A DNA stretch of 64,000 nt from Glaciihabitans tibetensis (lineage in GTDB: Bacteria > Actinomycetota > Actinomycetes > Actinomycetales > Microbacteriaceae): the NCBI RefSeq assembly GCF_003003265.1, contig NZ_PVTL01000005.1, positions 62,001 through 126,000 on the forward strand, given 5' to 3'. Position 1 is the first letter of the stretch, and every line of letters starts with the position of its first letter. Positions 9,078 through 17,753 of this stretch are shown in pieces. The notes beneath the pieces are model-generated. The model was not told where the DNA came from. It worked only from the letters and a program-made list of their open reading frames with translations, and ran no database searches. The position numbers were made by a program, and so were the translations under genes.

Positions 9078-10136
9078 TCAGCGGATGCTGTGCACGAGCT
9101 CGACGATGCGGGTGAGCACGGCCGGGTCGGTCTCCGGCGGAACCCCGTGGCCGAGGTTCACGACGTGAGCCGGGGCATCGCGGCCACGATCGACCACGTC
9201 CCGCACGTGCGCTTCGAGCACCTTCCACGGAGCAGACAGTAGCGCGGGGTCGATGTTGCCCTGCAGTGGCACTCCCCCGCCCAGGCGGCGGTTGGCCTCG
9301 TCCAGCGGAATGCGCCAGTCGACGCCCATCACGTCGGCGCCGATGCCGTGCATCGCGTGCAGCACCTCACCCGACCCGACTCCGAAGTGCACCTTGGGCA
9401 CGTCGACACCGCGCAGCGCCGAGAGGGCCCGCTTGGAGTGTGGCGCCACGCGCTTGAGATAGTTGACCTCGCTCAGCGAGCCCACCCAGGAGTCAAAGAG
9501 TTGCGCCGCCGAGGCGCCCGCGTCAATCTGGGCGCGGAGGAACGCTCCGGTGACATCCGCGCACCAGTTGAGCAGCACCGCCCAGGTCTGCGGATCGGAG
9601 TACATGAGCGTGCGGGCGCGCAGCTGGTCCTTCGACGGTCCGCCTTCGACGAGGTAGGACGCGAGGGTAAAGGGAGCGCCAGCGAAACCGATCAGGGGAG
9701 TAGACCCGAGCTCAGCGACGGTGCGTTGCACACCCTCGATGATGGGGGCGAGGGCGTCGGGCTCCAGCGGTCGAAGCGCCGCGACATCCGCCGCCGTCCG
9801 AATGGGATGTTCGAGGACCGGCCCGCGCCCGGGGACGATCTCGACGCTGACACCTGCGAGTTTCACGGGAATTACGATGTCGCTGAAGAAGATCGCGGCG
9901 TCCACACCGTGCCGGCGAACCGGTTGCAGCGTGATCTCGCTCGCCAGCTCGGGGGTGAGGCAGGCGTCGAGCATGGCCGTTCCGACGCGCAAATCCCGGT
10001 ATTCCGGCAGGGATCGGCCGGCCTGGCGCATGAACCAGACCGGGAGTTGCTCCGGCCGGTCGCCCCGATAGGCGCGGATGAGCGCGGAATTGGTGGTTCG
10101 GCCGTCAACGAGCGGATGATTCATAGGCAGTGGCAC
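9078..10136 (-). CDS. hemE: Uroporphyrinogen decarboxylase
   Basis: It decarboxylates the four acetate side chains of uroporphyrinogen III to give coproporphyrinogen III in the cytoplasm. The signature PVWFMRQAGRSLPEYR is near the N-terminus, with FSDIVIPVKLAGV, GFAGAPFTLASYLVEGG and the C-terminal VNLGHGVPPETDP also present. Length 352 residues matches the family. The GTG at 10136 or the ATG at 10124 (MNHPLVDG) are both possible starts; the ATG fits homologues better. It is the first gene of the hemE-hemG pair and is divergent from hemA; the gap between the two starts is only about 17-30 bp, so the promoters must overlap neighbouring coding sequence or be very compact. Confidence 0.93.
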   Translation of the reverse strand: MPLPMNHPLVDGRTTNSALIRAYRGDRPEQLPVWFMRQAGRSLPEYRDLRVGTAMLDACLTPELASEITLQPVRRHGVDAAIFFSDIVIPVKLAGVSVEIVPGRGPVLEHPIRTAADVAALRPLEPDALAPIIEGVQRTVAELGSTPLIGFAGAPFTLASYLVEGGPSKDQLRARTLMYSDPQTWAVLLNWCADVTGAFLRAQIDAGASAAQLFDSWVGSLSEVNYLKRVAPHSKRALSALRGVDVPKVHFGVGSGEVLHAMHGIGADVMGVDWRIPLDEANRRLGGGVPLQGNIDPALLSAPWKVLEAHVRDVVDRGRDAPAHVVNLGHGVPPETDPAVLTRIVELVHSIR

Positions 10137-10153
10137 ACGGTTAACATTAGAGA

Positions 10154-11461
10154 GTGCTCCTGTGTCTGACTGCCAACCACCGAAATACCAGCTTCGATTT
10201 GCTTGAGAAGCTGTCTTTCGGCGCGCCCGACGCGGCCAAAGGTCTGGTTGAGGGCAGCGAACTGGTGAGCGGTGCCGTGGTGCTCGCCACCTGCAACCGG
10301 TTCGAGGCCTACCTCGACGTTCCCGACGCCGACGGAACGGCCGCGACCGACCGCGCGGTGGAAGCCATGAGCCTTGCCAGCGGAACCGATCCTGCCGCCC
10401 TCCGCGATGCCGTCACGATCCTGCACGGCGACGCGGTCGCCCAGCACCTGTTCTCAGTCTCGAGCGGCCTCGAATCCGTCGTCGTCGGCGAGGATGAGAT
10501 TTCCGGCCAGGTGCGACGTGCGCTGCAGCGCGCCCGCGAGGTCGGCACCACGTCTTCGGCGCTCGAGCGTCTGTTCCAGAAGGCCACCCAGACCAGCCGC
10601 GGGGTGAAGTCACGCACCGCACTCGGCGGGGCCGGCCGTTCCCTGGTGCGCCTCGGCCTCGAGCTCGCGTCGAGCCGCGTCACCGATTGGGCCGAGGCCC
10701 GCGTGCTCATCGTCGGAACCGGCCAATACGCCGCCACCACCGTCACCGCACTGCGCGACCGCGGTGTGGAAAACCTCACGGTGTTCTCGCCCTCCGGCCG
10801 CGCCGCGGCGTTCGCAACGAAGTACGGCCTGGTCGCCAGCACCTCGCTGCCCGATGCCATCGGCGCCAGCGACATCGTCATCACCTGCACCGCCTACCTC
10901 GCGATCGAGCCGAAGGCCATCCCGAACTCCAGCCGCCGCCTGATCATCGACCTCGGTCTGCCCCGCAACGTCGATCCCGCCGTCGCGACCCTGCCCGGCA
11001 TCGAGCTGCTCGACCTCGAGACGATCAGCCTGCACGCGCCTATCGAAGACCTCACCGCCGCGGCCGACGCTCGCGCCCTCGTCGGCGAAGCCGCCGCCGG
11101 GTTCACCGCCGACCACAGCGTGGAGCCCGCTATCGTCGCGCTGCGGTCGCACATCTTCGACATCCTCGACGCGGAGATCGTTCGGGCACGCTCGCGCGGT
11201 GCCGGCGACGAGACCGAAGCTGCCCTCCGCCACCTCGCGGGCGTTTTCCTGCACGGGCCTTCGGCTCGTGCGCGCGAACTGGCCAAGGAAGGCCGCGCCA
11301 ACGACTTCGTCGACGGACTCGACGCGCTGTACAACGTGCGTGCGGCCGGCGCCGTCGAACTGCGCGCGGCGGACGCGGTCGAGCTGCGCGCGTCAGATGC
11401 GGTCGAGCTGCGGGCGTCCGGCGCGGTCGGCGATCTCGACGCGCCCCGCGCCAGCGCCTAA
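10154..11461 (+). CDS. hemA: Glutamyl-tRNA reductase
   Basis: It reduces glutamyl-tRNA to glutamate-1-semialdehyde, the first committed step of C5-pathway haem synthesis. The catalytic Cys is C47 in ATCNRFEAY. GEDEISGQVRRAL and SRGVKSRT are family motifs; the NADPH fold is at about 185 (RVLIVGTGQYAATTVTALRDRG) and the dimerisation helices lie after 310. The start is the GTG at 10154. Oddity: the C-terminus ends in an 8-residue tandem repeat, AVELRAAD-AVELRASD-AVELRASG-AVGDLDAP, encoded by a 24-bp minisatellite, beyond the usual family end. It is divergent from hemE, so the three haem genes form one divergent unit. Confidence 0.93.
   Translation: MLLCLTANHRNTSFDLLEKLSFGAPDAAKGLVEGSELVSGAVVLATCNRFEAYLDVPDADGTAATDRAVEAMSLASGTDPAALRDAVTILHGDAVAQHLFSVSSGLESVVVGEDEISGQVRRALQRAREVGTTSSALERLFQKATQTSRGVKSRTALGGAGRSLVRLGLELASSRVTDWAEARVLIVGTGQYAATTVTALRDRGVENLTVFSPSGRAAAFATKYGLVASTSLPDAIGASDIVITCTAYLAIEPKAIPNSSRRLIIDLGLPRNVDPAVATLPGIELLDLETISLHAPIEDLTAAADARALVGEAAAGFTADHSVEPAIVALRSHIFDILDAEIVRARSRGAGDETEAALRHLAGVFLHGPSARARELAKEGRANDFVDGLDALYNVRAAGAVELRAADAVELRASDAVELRASGAVGDLDAPRASA
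11343..11432 (+). repeat. 24-bp minisatellite in the 3' end of hemA
   Basis: Three and a fraction 24-bp units encode AVELRA(A/S)(D/G) repeats. They are in frame, so copy-number change would lengthen or shorten the reductase tail without breaking it. Confidence 0.75.
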
Positions 11462-12064
11462 CTGCCAGCCACGCCGAGGATCCTGGCCGACGGCAGCACG
11501 GCTCGCGGCACCAAACCTTCGGTTGCCCGGCAGTTTTCGGCAGCCTACTTGCGACCTCGTCCAGACTCGCCGCCCAACCAGGCCGAGCGGACAGTTGCCG
11601 ACGTTCGACCCCACCTAGGGCTCTCTCGGCCGCATCGACTGGGCAGTTCTGGGCCGGATTTCGCGAAATTTCGTCGATTGCAGTCCTGTCGGCTAGGGCC
11701 CGGATCGACTCCTGTCCTGTCGGTGAGCCTGACCCACGATTCCTGTCCTGTCGGTGAGCCTGACCCACTACTGCAGTCCTGTCGGCGAGGACGGCCCTCG
11801 ACTGCTGAACGGCGAAGCGATACAGCGAAGCGGGATGTCTTGTCCAACCGAATCGGCCGGACGAGGCATCCCGCTACCTATCTATTTGTTGCGTACTACG
11901 CCCACCACTCGCCACGCCCACCGCTTGCTCCGTGCGTCATCAGTTCGGCCGTTGCTAGGTGCGGCGTGTGATGGATACGGGCTTTTGGTAGGGGCGGCCA
12001 GTGATGGGCGCAGTCGCTGATTGACGCTTGACGCTGCTGCTGCTGACGCTGCTGCTGCGTGCGC
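11462..12064. other. 603-bp intergenic region without a credible gene
   Basis: This lies between the convergent hemA and the LAATG surface-protein gene. The short frames here have no recognisable products. It holds a four-copy 31-bp repeat (listed separately), a stretch of CTG/ACG triplet runs at about 12026-12060 just past the surface-protein stop, and scattered short motifs related to ACAACTGCCC that recur near 24250 and 24290. No T-rich terminator hairpin was found. Confidence 0.5.
11679..11802. repeat. Four tandem copies of a 31-bp unit
   Basis: Units start at 11679, 11710, 11741 and 11772. Units 2 and 3 share the 18-bp core TCCTGTCCTGTCGGTGAG; units 1 and 4 carry the variant TGCAGTCCTGTCGG. 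The period is exactly 31 bp. A reverse-strand relative with the same period is at 24140-24201. Confidence 0.8.
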
Positions 12065-13840
12065 CTACTGCTGGGTACGGCGGCGGCGCATCAGCGTCAG
12101 GGTGCCGCCGAGCAGGAGCAGGCCGGCACCGAGGCCGAAGCCCGATGCCGCGTCGGTTCCGGTTGCGGCGAGCGCGAGCGGACGCGCACATTCCGCGTCA
12201 CCCACTGTGAGGGTCCACGAGGCATCCCCGAGGATGGCGTCCTCGGGAGACCGCGGCACAGCCGTCACGGTGTAGGTGCCGGGCTCGACCTCGGTGCGAG
12301 AGAAGGTCAGCTCGGTGTCGCCGAGGAAGTACTGCACCGCATCCTCGGCACCCTCGGGGAACACCACGGTGATGTACCCGCTGGTCGGCGTGGTGCTCGA
12401 GGGCGGGCACTGCTCGCTCACGGCACTGGCATTGGCATCCCAGACCGCGAACACGGGAAGGTCGCACTCCGCGGCCTCCACGACCAACTCCCACTCCGTC
12501 TCGCCGAGGTAGGTGTATCCGGGGTTCGCCGTCACGGTCACGGTGTAGGTGCCGGGCTCGACCGCGAGGATCTCCTCGGTGACGTCGACACCGTCAACGG
12601 CGTAGGTCACCTTTTCGTTGAGCAGGAACACCAGCGAGCCGTCCAACGGGGTGGTCGGGTCCTCCGGGTCGCAGAACTGCGGAATCGCGAGTGCGGCCAC
12701 GAGGTCGATGTCCACATCACAGTATTCGTCGTTGTACGTGTAGCTGGGTTCGAATCCCGGAATGAGCTTGTCCAGCCAGGTGGGCTGCGGAGTTTCCACG
12801 CCCTCCAGCACCTCCTCCGTGATCACGATCGGCTCGTGCGACGCGTAGATGATGCCCTTGCCGCAGGCCACGGGAGCGCCGAACTCGTAGACGCCCGCCT
12901 CGGTGATCACCTCGAGCGGGTTTTCGACGTCGAGCGCGACCGGCCAGATGTCGTCGTTCGCCATAAACGTCCAGCTGGTGGCCGTGATGTACAGCGGCTC
13001 ACACAGCTCGCCGGACGACCAGGAACCGCGAGCCTCGGCGCTCGTACCGACGGTCACCGCTCCACTGTTGGTTTCGCGGTCGTAGACGTAGCTGATGTCG
13101 TCGTCCGAGATGCACTCGGGGCCACCCTCGGCGCTGTCCCCGGCGTCGGCACCGTCATCTTCGATGTTCCGTGGTGCGTCGGACTCGGTGGATGCCTCGT
13201 CGGCGGTTTCGGCGGCGGGCCCGGTAACGGGAGCCGTCGTCAAATCGGTCGCGGGGTCAGCCGGCGCCACGACGGTGGGCGCAGCTGGCGCAGCGGGGGC
13301 ATCCGAACTCGCGGGGGCCTCCGGGTCCGCGGGGTCCGCCGGAGTGACAACAGCGGGAGCTTCCAGGACCGGAGCCGCAGCATCCGGCGCGGCAGGCGCA
13401 GGGGGAGCAACCGGCTCAGCCACGGGCTCAGCCACCGGAGCGGGAACCGGAGCGGGAACCACTGCACACCCGTCGGCCAGCGGCACCGATGCCGGTGTCG
13501 ACTCGGCTAGCCCGTCGCTCCAGAGCGTGCTGATCGTCACCGAAGCCGAGGGCGCGGTGCCCGGCACTCCGGACTGGGTGAAGGTGGAGCCGGTGGTGGT
13601 GGTTCCGCCACCGCTGACGGTTCCGGCGGGGCTCGACGCCGCGACGGACGCGGTCGCGGTGACGCCGTCGGGCACATTGGAGACGACGTAGTTCCAGGTG
13701 ACCGTGTAGGTGCCATCAACCTGACACGCGGCAGTGCCGCTGACAGAGGGGGTCTGCGCGCTGGCGGGCGCGATGCCGGCCGCGACTGCGAACCCGGAGG
13801 CCAGCAGCGCGGTCGTCAGACCGGCAATTATCTTTTTCAT
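12065..13840 (-). CDS. Secreted cell-wall protein with LAxTG-type sorting signal
   Basis: A 591-residue surface protein. The start is the ATG at 13840, with GAGGAG about 8 bp upstream; the longer frame to 14017 is not supported. A signal peptide (MKKIIAGLTTALLASGFAVAAGIAPASA) is followed by a beta-rich domain, an Ala/Pro-rich spacer of about 120 residues, and repeated beta domains containing (V)EPGTYTVT ... GETEWEL / GDASWTL. The C-terminus has LAATG (557-561), a hydrophobic helix and RRRR, the layout of a class E sortase substrate. No enzymatic motif is visible; a structural or adhesive role is inferred only from architecture. Confidence 0.85.
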   Translation of the reverse strand: MKKIIAGLTTALLASGFAVAAGIAPASAQTPSVSGTAACQVDGTYTVTWNYVVSNVPDGVTATASVAASSPAGTVSGGGTTTTGSTFTQSGVPGTAPSASVTISTLWSDGLAESTPASVPLADGCAVVPAPVPAPVAEPVAEPVAPPAPAAPDAAAPVLEAPAVVTPADPADPEAPASSDAPAAPAAPTVVAPADPATDLTTAPVTGPAAETADEASTESDAPRNIEDDGADAGDSAEGGPECISDDDISYVYDRETNSGAVTVGTSAEARGSWSSGELCEPLYITATSWTFMANDDIWPVALDVENPLEVITEAGVYEFGAPVACGKGIIYASHEPIVITEEVLEGVETPQPTWLDKLIPGFEPSYTYNDEYCDVDIDLVAALAIPQFCDPEDPTTPLDGSLVFLLNEKVTYAVDGVDVTEEILAVEPGTYTVTVTANPGYTYLGETEWELVVEAAECDLPVFAVWDANASAVSEQCPPSSTTPTSGYITVVFPEGAEDAVQYFLGDTELTFSRTEVEPGTYTVTAVPRSPEDAILGDASWTLTVGDAECARPLALAATGTDAASGFGLGAGLLLLGGTLTLMRRRRTQQ

Positions 13841-14226
13841 GGGACGGGTTCTCCTCGGGTATGCGAAATCCGACGGCTTCGGGGCTCGCCGGAGTACGCC
13901 GCCTGGGCGGCGTCTGACAAAGGATTCACAAAAACCGTCGACAGGACACTCTTGGATAGGAGGTCTGACGGATCGTTGCGGAGGCGTCCTCGGGGCGCGA
14001 CGGGTCCACAACGGCAAAGCCGGGCATCACCCTTTCGCGCGCACACTGTCGGGTCGGACGAGTGTTCGGGTCACTCACATCCCAGGTGCGCGGTCAAGCT
14101 AACATGCCCTCACTTTGGGGGGCAAGCCCCTTGTGGGAGCGGTCCCGGCGGACGCGGCGAACCCGGGGCAAGCCCGGAGCGAGCCGCACGGCTGCCCCGC
14201 GCGAACCGCACGGCCGCCGCGAGCGG
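13841..14226. other. 386-bp intergenic region upstream of the LAATG protein
   Basis: It separates the surface-protein start from the end of the M13 peptidase gene on the same strand. It contains a perfect GC palindrome at 13896-13911 (CGCCGCCTGGGCGGCG) in the likely 5' leader of the surface-protein mRNA, and a GC-rich stretch after the peptidase stop. No gene or confident promoter is seen. Confidence 0.4.
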
Positions 14227-16194
14227 TCACCAGATAGTGACGCGCTCCTCCGGGTCGAGCCACAGCGCGTCGGACTCGGTCACCCCGAACGCAGCATAGA
14301 AGTCATCGATGTTGCGCACGATCTGGTTGCACCGAAACTCGTTCGGCGAGTGGGGGTCAATCGACAGCAGCCGAACGACCTCCGCATCGCGCGCCTTGAG
14401 CTGCCAGGCCTGCGCCCAGGAGAGGAAGAACCGCTGCGCGCCGGTCAGGCCGTCGATGACCGGCGACTCGGCACCGTCGAGGAAGATCGTGTAGGCCTTC
14501 CACGCGATCGCGAGGCCGCCGAGGTCGCCGATGTTCTCACCGATTGTGAGCGCCCCATTGACGTGGTGCTCGGGAACCTGGCGCGGCGCCAGGGCGTTGT
14601 ACTGCTCGATCAGGGATGCGGTGCGCGTCTCGAACGCCGCCTTGTCCTCTGCTGACCACCAGTCGAGGAGGCGGCCATCCCCGTCATACTTGGCGCCCTG
14701 GTCGTCGAAGCCGTGGCCGATCTCGTGGCCGATAACGGCGCCGATGGCTCCATAGTTGGATGCCGCGTCCCGGGTCTCATCGAAGAAGGGGAACTGCAGA
14801 ATCGCCGCAGGAAAGACAATCTCGTTGAAGCCCGGGTTGTAGTACGCGTTGATCGTCTGCGGGGTCATGAACCACTCGTCGCGGTCGAGCGGCTTGCCGA
14901 TCTTGCCGAGCTCGCGCTGGAAGTCGAACTCGTTCGTGGCGCGGGCGTTGGCGAGCAGGTCGCCGGGCACGATCTCCAGCGAGCTGTAGTCGCGCCATTT
15001 GACCGGGTACCCGATCTTCGGCGTGAACTTGTCGAGCTTCTCAATGGCGCGGTCCCGCGTCGCGGGCGTCATCCAGTCGAGGGTGGTGATGCTCTGGCGG
15101 TAGGCCTCGATGAGGTTGCCCACGAGCTCGTCCATCTCCGACTTTGCCTCCGGGCGGAAGTGGCGCTCGACGTACACGCGACCGACCGCCTCGCCGAGCG
15201 ACCCTTCGACCAACGAGACGCCACGCTTCCAGCGTGCGCGCAACTCGGGCGTGCCGCTGAGAGTGCGGCCGTAGAAGTCGAAGTTCGCCTCGACAAATTC
15301 GGTGCTGAGATACGAGGCGTTGGACCGGATGACCTGCCAGGACAGCCAGTCCCGCCAGGACTCCAGGCGCGACTCCTGCAGCACAGACTCCAGCGCGGTG
15401 ACGAAGCTGGGCTGACGCACGACGACCTCGTCGAGCGAGTTCGCCGGCACGTCTATCGCGGTCAGCCAGGTGTCGAGGTCGACCTTTCCGGCGAGTTCGG
15501 CCAGTTCGACCCAGCTCTTCAGGTTGTAGCTGGCCTCGCTGTCGCGGGTGCGAACGTTGTCCCAGTGGTGGGAGGCGAGCTCGCTCTCGAGCGCGAAGAT
15601 GCGCCCGGCGCGCGCGCCCGCGTCGCTGAGCCCGGCCAGGGTCAGGATCTTCTCGAGGTACTTGACGTAGGAGGCACGGATGTCGGCAAACTTCTCTTCG
15701 CGGTAGTACGACTCGTCGGGCAGGCCCAGCCCGGCCTGCTCGAGGAACACAAGGTACCGCTCGGGGTTCCCCGGGTCGTTGTCGACGAAGAGCTGGAAGA
15801 ATCCGCTCGTGCCGCCGCGCTCGAATCGTCCGAGCGTCTGCAGCAGCGACGCGATGGAGTCGACCGCAGCAACCTCGGCGAGGAGGGGCTGCAGTGGCGC
15901 GGCGCCGAGCTCCTCGATGCGCGCCTCGTCCATGTAGCTGGAGTACAGGTCACCGATCTTGCGAGCCTCGGTTCCGGGCTCAGCGTCCTGCGCCTCTTCG
16001 ATGATGGCGCGCACGTTGCGCTCGGCCTCCTCGGCCAGCAGATAGAACGAGCCGTAGCGCGCCTTGTCCGACGGAATCTCCGCGCGCTCGATCCACTTGC
16101 CGTTCACGTGCCGGAACAGGTCATCCTGCGGGCGAACCGCCGGGTCGAGTTCGTCGATGTGAATGCCGGAGGAAAGGGGTGTCGAATCGCTCAT
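14227..16194 (-). CDS. M13 (neprilysin/PepO-type) zinc endopeptidase
   Basis: A 655-residue metallopeptidase. The zinc motif HEIGH is at 490-494 within GAVIGHEIGHGFDDQGAKYDGDG, and the third ligand motif ENIGDLGG lies downstream, as in M13 peptidases. The N-terminus (IHIDELDPAVRPQDDLFRHVNGKW) is the family start and carries no signal peptide, so the enzyme is probably cytoplasmic and cuts oligopeptides. I chose the ATG at 16194; the frame open to 16464 adds Arg-rich shadow sequence. The final residues (LDPEERVTIW) match the usual short C-terminal tail. It stands alone, divergent from the MATE gene. Confidence 0.93.
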   Translation of the reverse strand: MSDSTPLSSGIHIDELDPAVRPQDDLFRHVNGKWIERAEIPSDKARYGSFYLLAEEAERNVRAIIEEAQDAEPGTEARKIGDLYSSYMDEARIEELGAAPLQPLLAEVAAVDSIASLLQTLGRFERGGTSGFFQLFVDNDPGNPERYLVFLEQAGLGLPDESYYREEKFADIRASYVKYLEKILTLAGLSDAGARAGRIFALESELASHHWDNVRTRDSEASYNLKSWVELAELAGKVDLDTWLTAIDVPANSLDEVVVRQPSFVTALESVLQESRLESWRDWLSWQVIRSNASYLSTEFVEANFDFYGRTLSGTPELRARWKRGVSLVEGSLGEAVGRVYVERHFRPEAKSEMDELVGNLIEAYRQSITTLDWMTPATRDRAIEKLDKFTPKIGYPVKWRDYSSLEIVPGDLLANARATNEFDFQRELGKIGKPLDRDEWFMTPQTINAYYNPGFNEIVFPAAILQFPFFDETRDAASNYGAIGAVIGHEIGHGFDDQGAKYDGDGRLLDWWSAEDKAAFETRTASLIEQYNALAPRQVPEHHVNGALTIGENIGDLGGLAIAWKAYTIFLDGAESPVIDGLTGAQRFFLSWAQAWQLKARDAEVVRLLSIDPHSPNEFRCNQIVRNIDDFYAAFGVTESDALWLDPEERVTIW

Positions 16195-16250
16195 GTTCCC
16201 CACTATATGCAGCGCGCTCTGTGCGCAGCCCGGTTGCGCGGGTTCGCGCA

Positions 16251-16305
16251 ACACCCGACCACCGAACACCCGACCACCGACAGACGACCACCGACAGACG
16301 AAGGA
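16251..16305. repeat. 14/15-bp tandem repeat
   Basis: Two perfect copies of ACACCCGACCACCGA (16251, 16266) are followed by two variants starting CAGACGA (16281, 16295). It lies in the divergent gap between the M13 peptidase and MATE genes. Confidence 0.7.
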
Positions 16306-16329
16306 CGTCTTCGATAGAGTTCCCTCATC

Positions 16330-17661
16330 GTGTCGCTCATGCACCGGGTCTTGCCCCGCCGTTCCCCGCTCGACCGCGACATCGCGCGGCTCGCGGTGCC
16401 AGCGCTCGGCGCTCTCGTCGCTGAACCGCTGTTTCTGCTCACCGACACCGCGCTGGTGGGCCACCTCGGCGCCGACGCGCTCGGCGGCCTGGGCATCGCC
16501 AGCACGGTGCTGCAGACCGTCGTCGGGCTGCTGATCTTTCTGGCCTACGCCACCACACCCGCCGTCGCCCGCGCGCTAGGTTCGGGCAATCGCGCCGGCG
16601 CGATCCGGGCGGGAATCGATGGCATGTGGCTCGCCCTGCTGCTCGGTGTGCTGCTGCTCGTGGTGGGCCTGCCGCTGGCCGGGCCGCTCGTGGCCGCGTT
16701 CGGTTCTACCCCCGAGGTCACCGCCGCCGGTACCACCTACCTCTCCATTTCTTTGTGGGGGATGCCGGGAATGCTGCTCGTCATCGCCGCCACCGGCTTG
16801 CTGCGCGGTCTCCAGGACACCCGCACTCCCCTGGTGATCGCGGTGGCCGGCTTCGCCGCGAACGCCGCACTGAACGCGGTGTTCATCTACGGGTTCGGCT
16901 GGGGAATCGCCGGGTCCGCCGCGGGAACGGTCGTCGCCCAGTGGTCGATGGCGGCGGTGTACGTCGTTATGGCGATCCGCGCGGCGCGGGCCACCGGTGC
17001 GTCGCTGTCACCCGGGCTCCGTGGGGTGACGGGCGCCGCGGCATCCGGCGGCTGGCTGCTCGTACGCACCGCGAGTCTGCGCGCGGCCATGCTGTCGACC
17101 GTCGTGGTGGGCACCTCTCTCGGGGTGTCGTCGCTCGCCGCCCTGCAGATCGCCCTGACGATCTTTTCGACCATCGCGTTTATGCTTGACGCCCTTGCCA
17201 TCGCCGGGCAGTCCATGATCGGGCACGGTCTCGGCGCCTCGCAGGAGCAGCGGGTGAAGGCGATTACCCGCAGGCTCGTCGAGCTCGGCATCGTGCTGGG
17301 GGCGGCGATCGGGGTGGTTCTGGTTCCGCTGGCCTGGCTACTCGGACCGGTCTTCACCGGCGACCCCGAGGTCACCGCGCAGCTGACGCCCACCGTGCTC
17401 GTCATGGCGCTCGGCATCCCCCTGGCCGGGTTCGTTTTTGTGCTCGACGGGGTGCTCATCGGCGCCGGCGACGCCCGCTACCTCGCGGTGGCCGGGCTCG
17501 TCGCGCTGGCGATCTACCTTCCGATGCTGTGGACGGTGTCCTCGCTGGGCGCGGGGTTGCCCTGGCTCTGGCTGGCGTTCGGCATCGGGTACATCGGCGC
17601 GCGCGGCCTCACCCTCGGTCTTCGCGCGCGGGGCGACACGTGGATTGTGACCGGGGCCTGA
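16330..17661 (+). CDS. MATE family efflux transporter (DinF-like)
   Basis: A 443-residue integral membrane protein with about twelve hydrophobic segments. The MATE/DinF signature AVPALGALVAEPLFLLTDTALVGHLG is near the N-terminus, and the two halves are related (LDALAIAGQSMIGHGLGA in the second). It exports drugs or metabolites using a cation gradient; the substrate is not predictable. The start is the GTG at 16330. An MFS gene follows about 90 bp downstream on the same strand, possibly co-transcribed. Confidence 0.9.
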   Translation: MSLMHRVLPRRSPLDRDIARLAVPALGALVAEPLFLLTDTALVGHLGADALGGLGIASTVLQTVVGLLIFLAYATTPAVARALGSGNRAGAIRAGIDGMWLALLLGVLLLVVGLPLAGPLVAAFGSTPEVTAAGTTYLSISLWGMPGMLLVIAATGLLRGLQDTRTPLVIAVAGFAANAALNAVFIYGFGWGIAGSAAGTVVAQWSMAAVYVVMAIRAARATGASLSPGLRGVTGAAASGGWLLVRTASLRAAMLSTVVVGTSLGVSSLAALQIALTIFSTIAFMLDALAIAGQSMIGHGLGASQEQRVKAITRRLVELGIVLGAAIGVVLVPLAWLLGPVFTGDPEVTAQLTPTVLVMALGIPLAGFVFVLDGVLIGAGDARYLAVAGLVALAIYLPMLWTVSSLGAGLPWLWLAFGIGYIGARGLTLGLRARGDTWIVTGA

Positions 17662-17753
17662 GCCCGCGACATCCGCCCCCTCTAAGCTTGAAAGAAGAAG
17701 GCGTGAGGTGGATGCCGCTCGGCCCGCCCTCCGCGTCACAGACAAGGATTTTC

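Noticed and set aside
11679..11802. 31-bp repeats considered as a CRISPR array
   Set aside because: Units abut with no unique spacers of constant length, only four copies, and no cas genes in the window.
11549..12020. Plus-strand frames in the hemA downstream gap
   Set aside because: They run through the 31-bp repeats and have no conserved domain or ribosome binding site.
12059..13510. Long plus-strand frame (483 residues) opposite the LAATG surface protein
   Set aside because: Composition is Gly/Arg/His-rich antisense; the minus-strand gene has a signal peptide, ribosome binding site and sorting signal.
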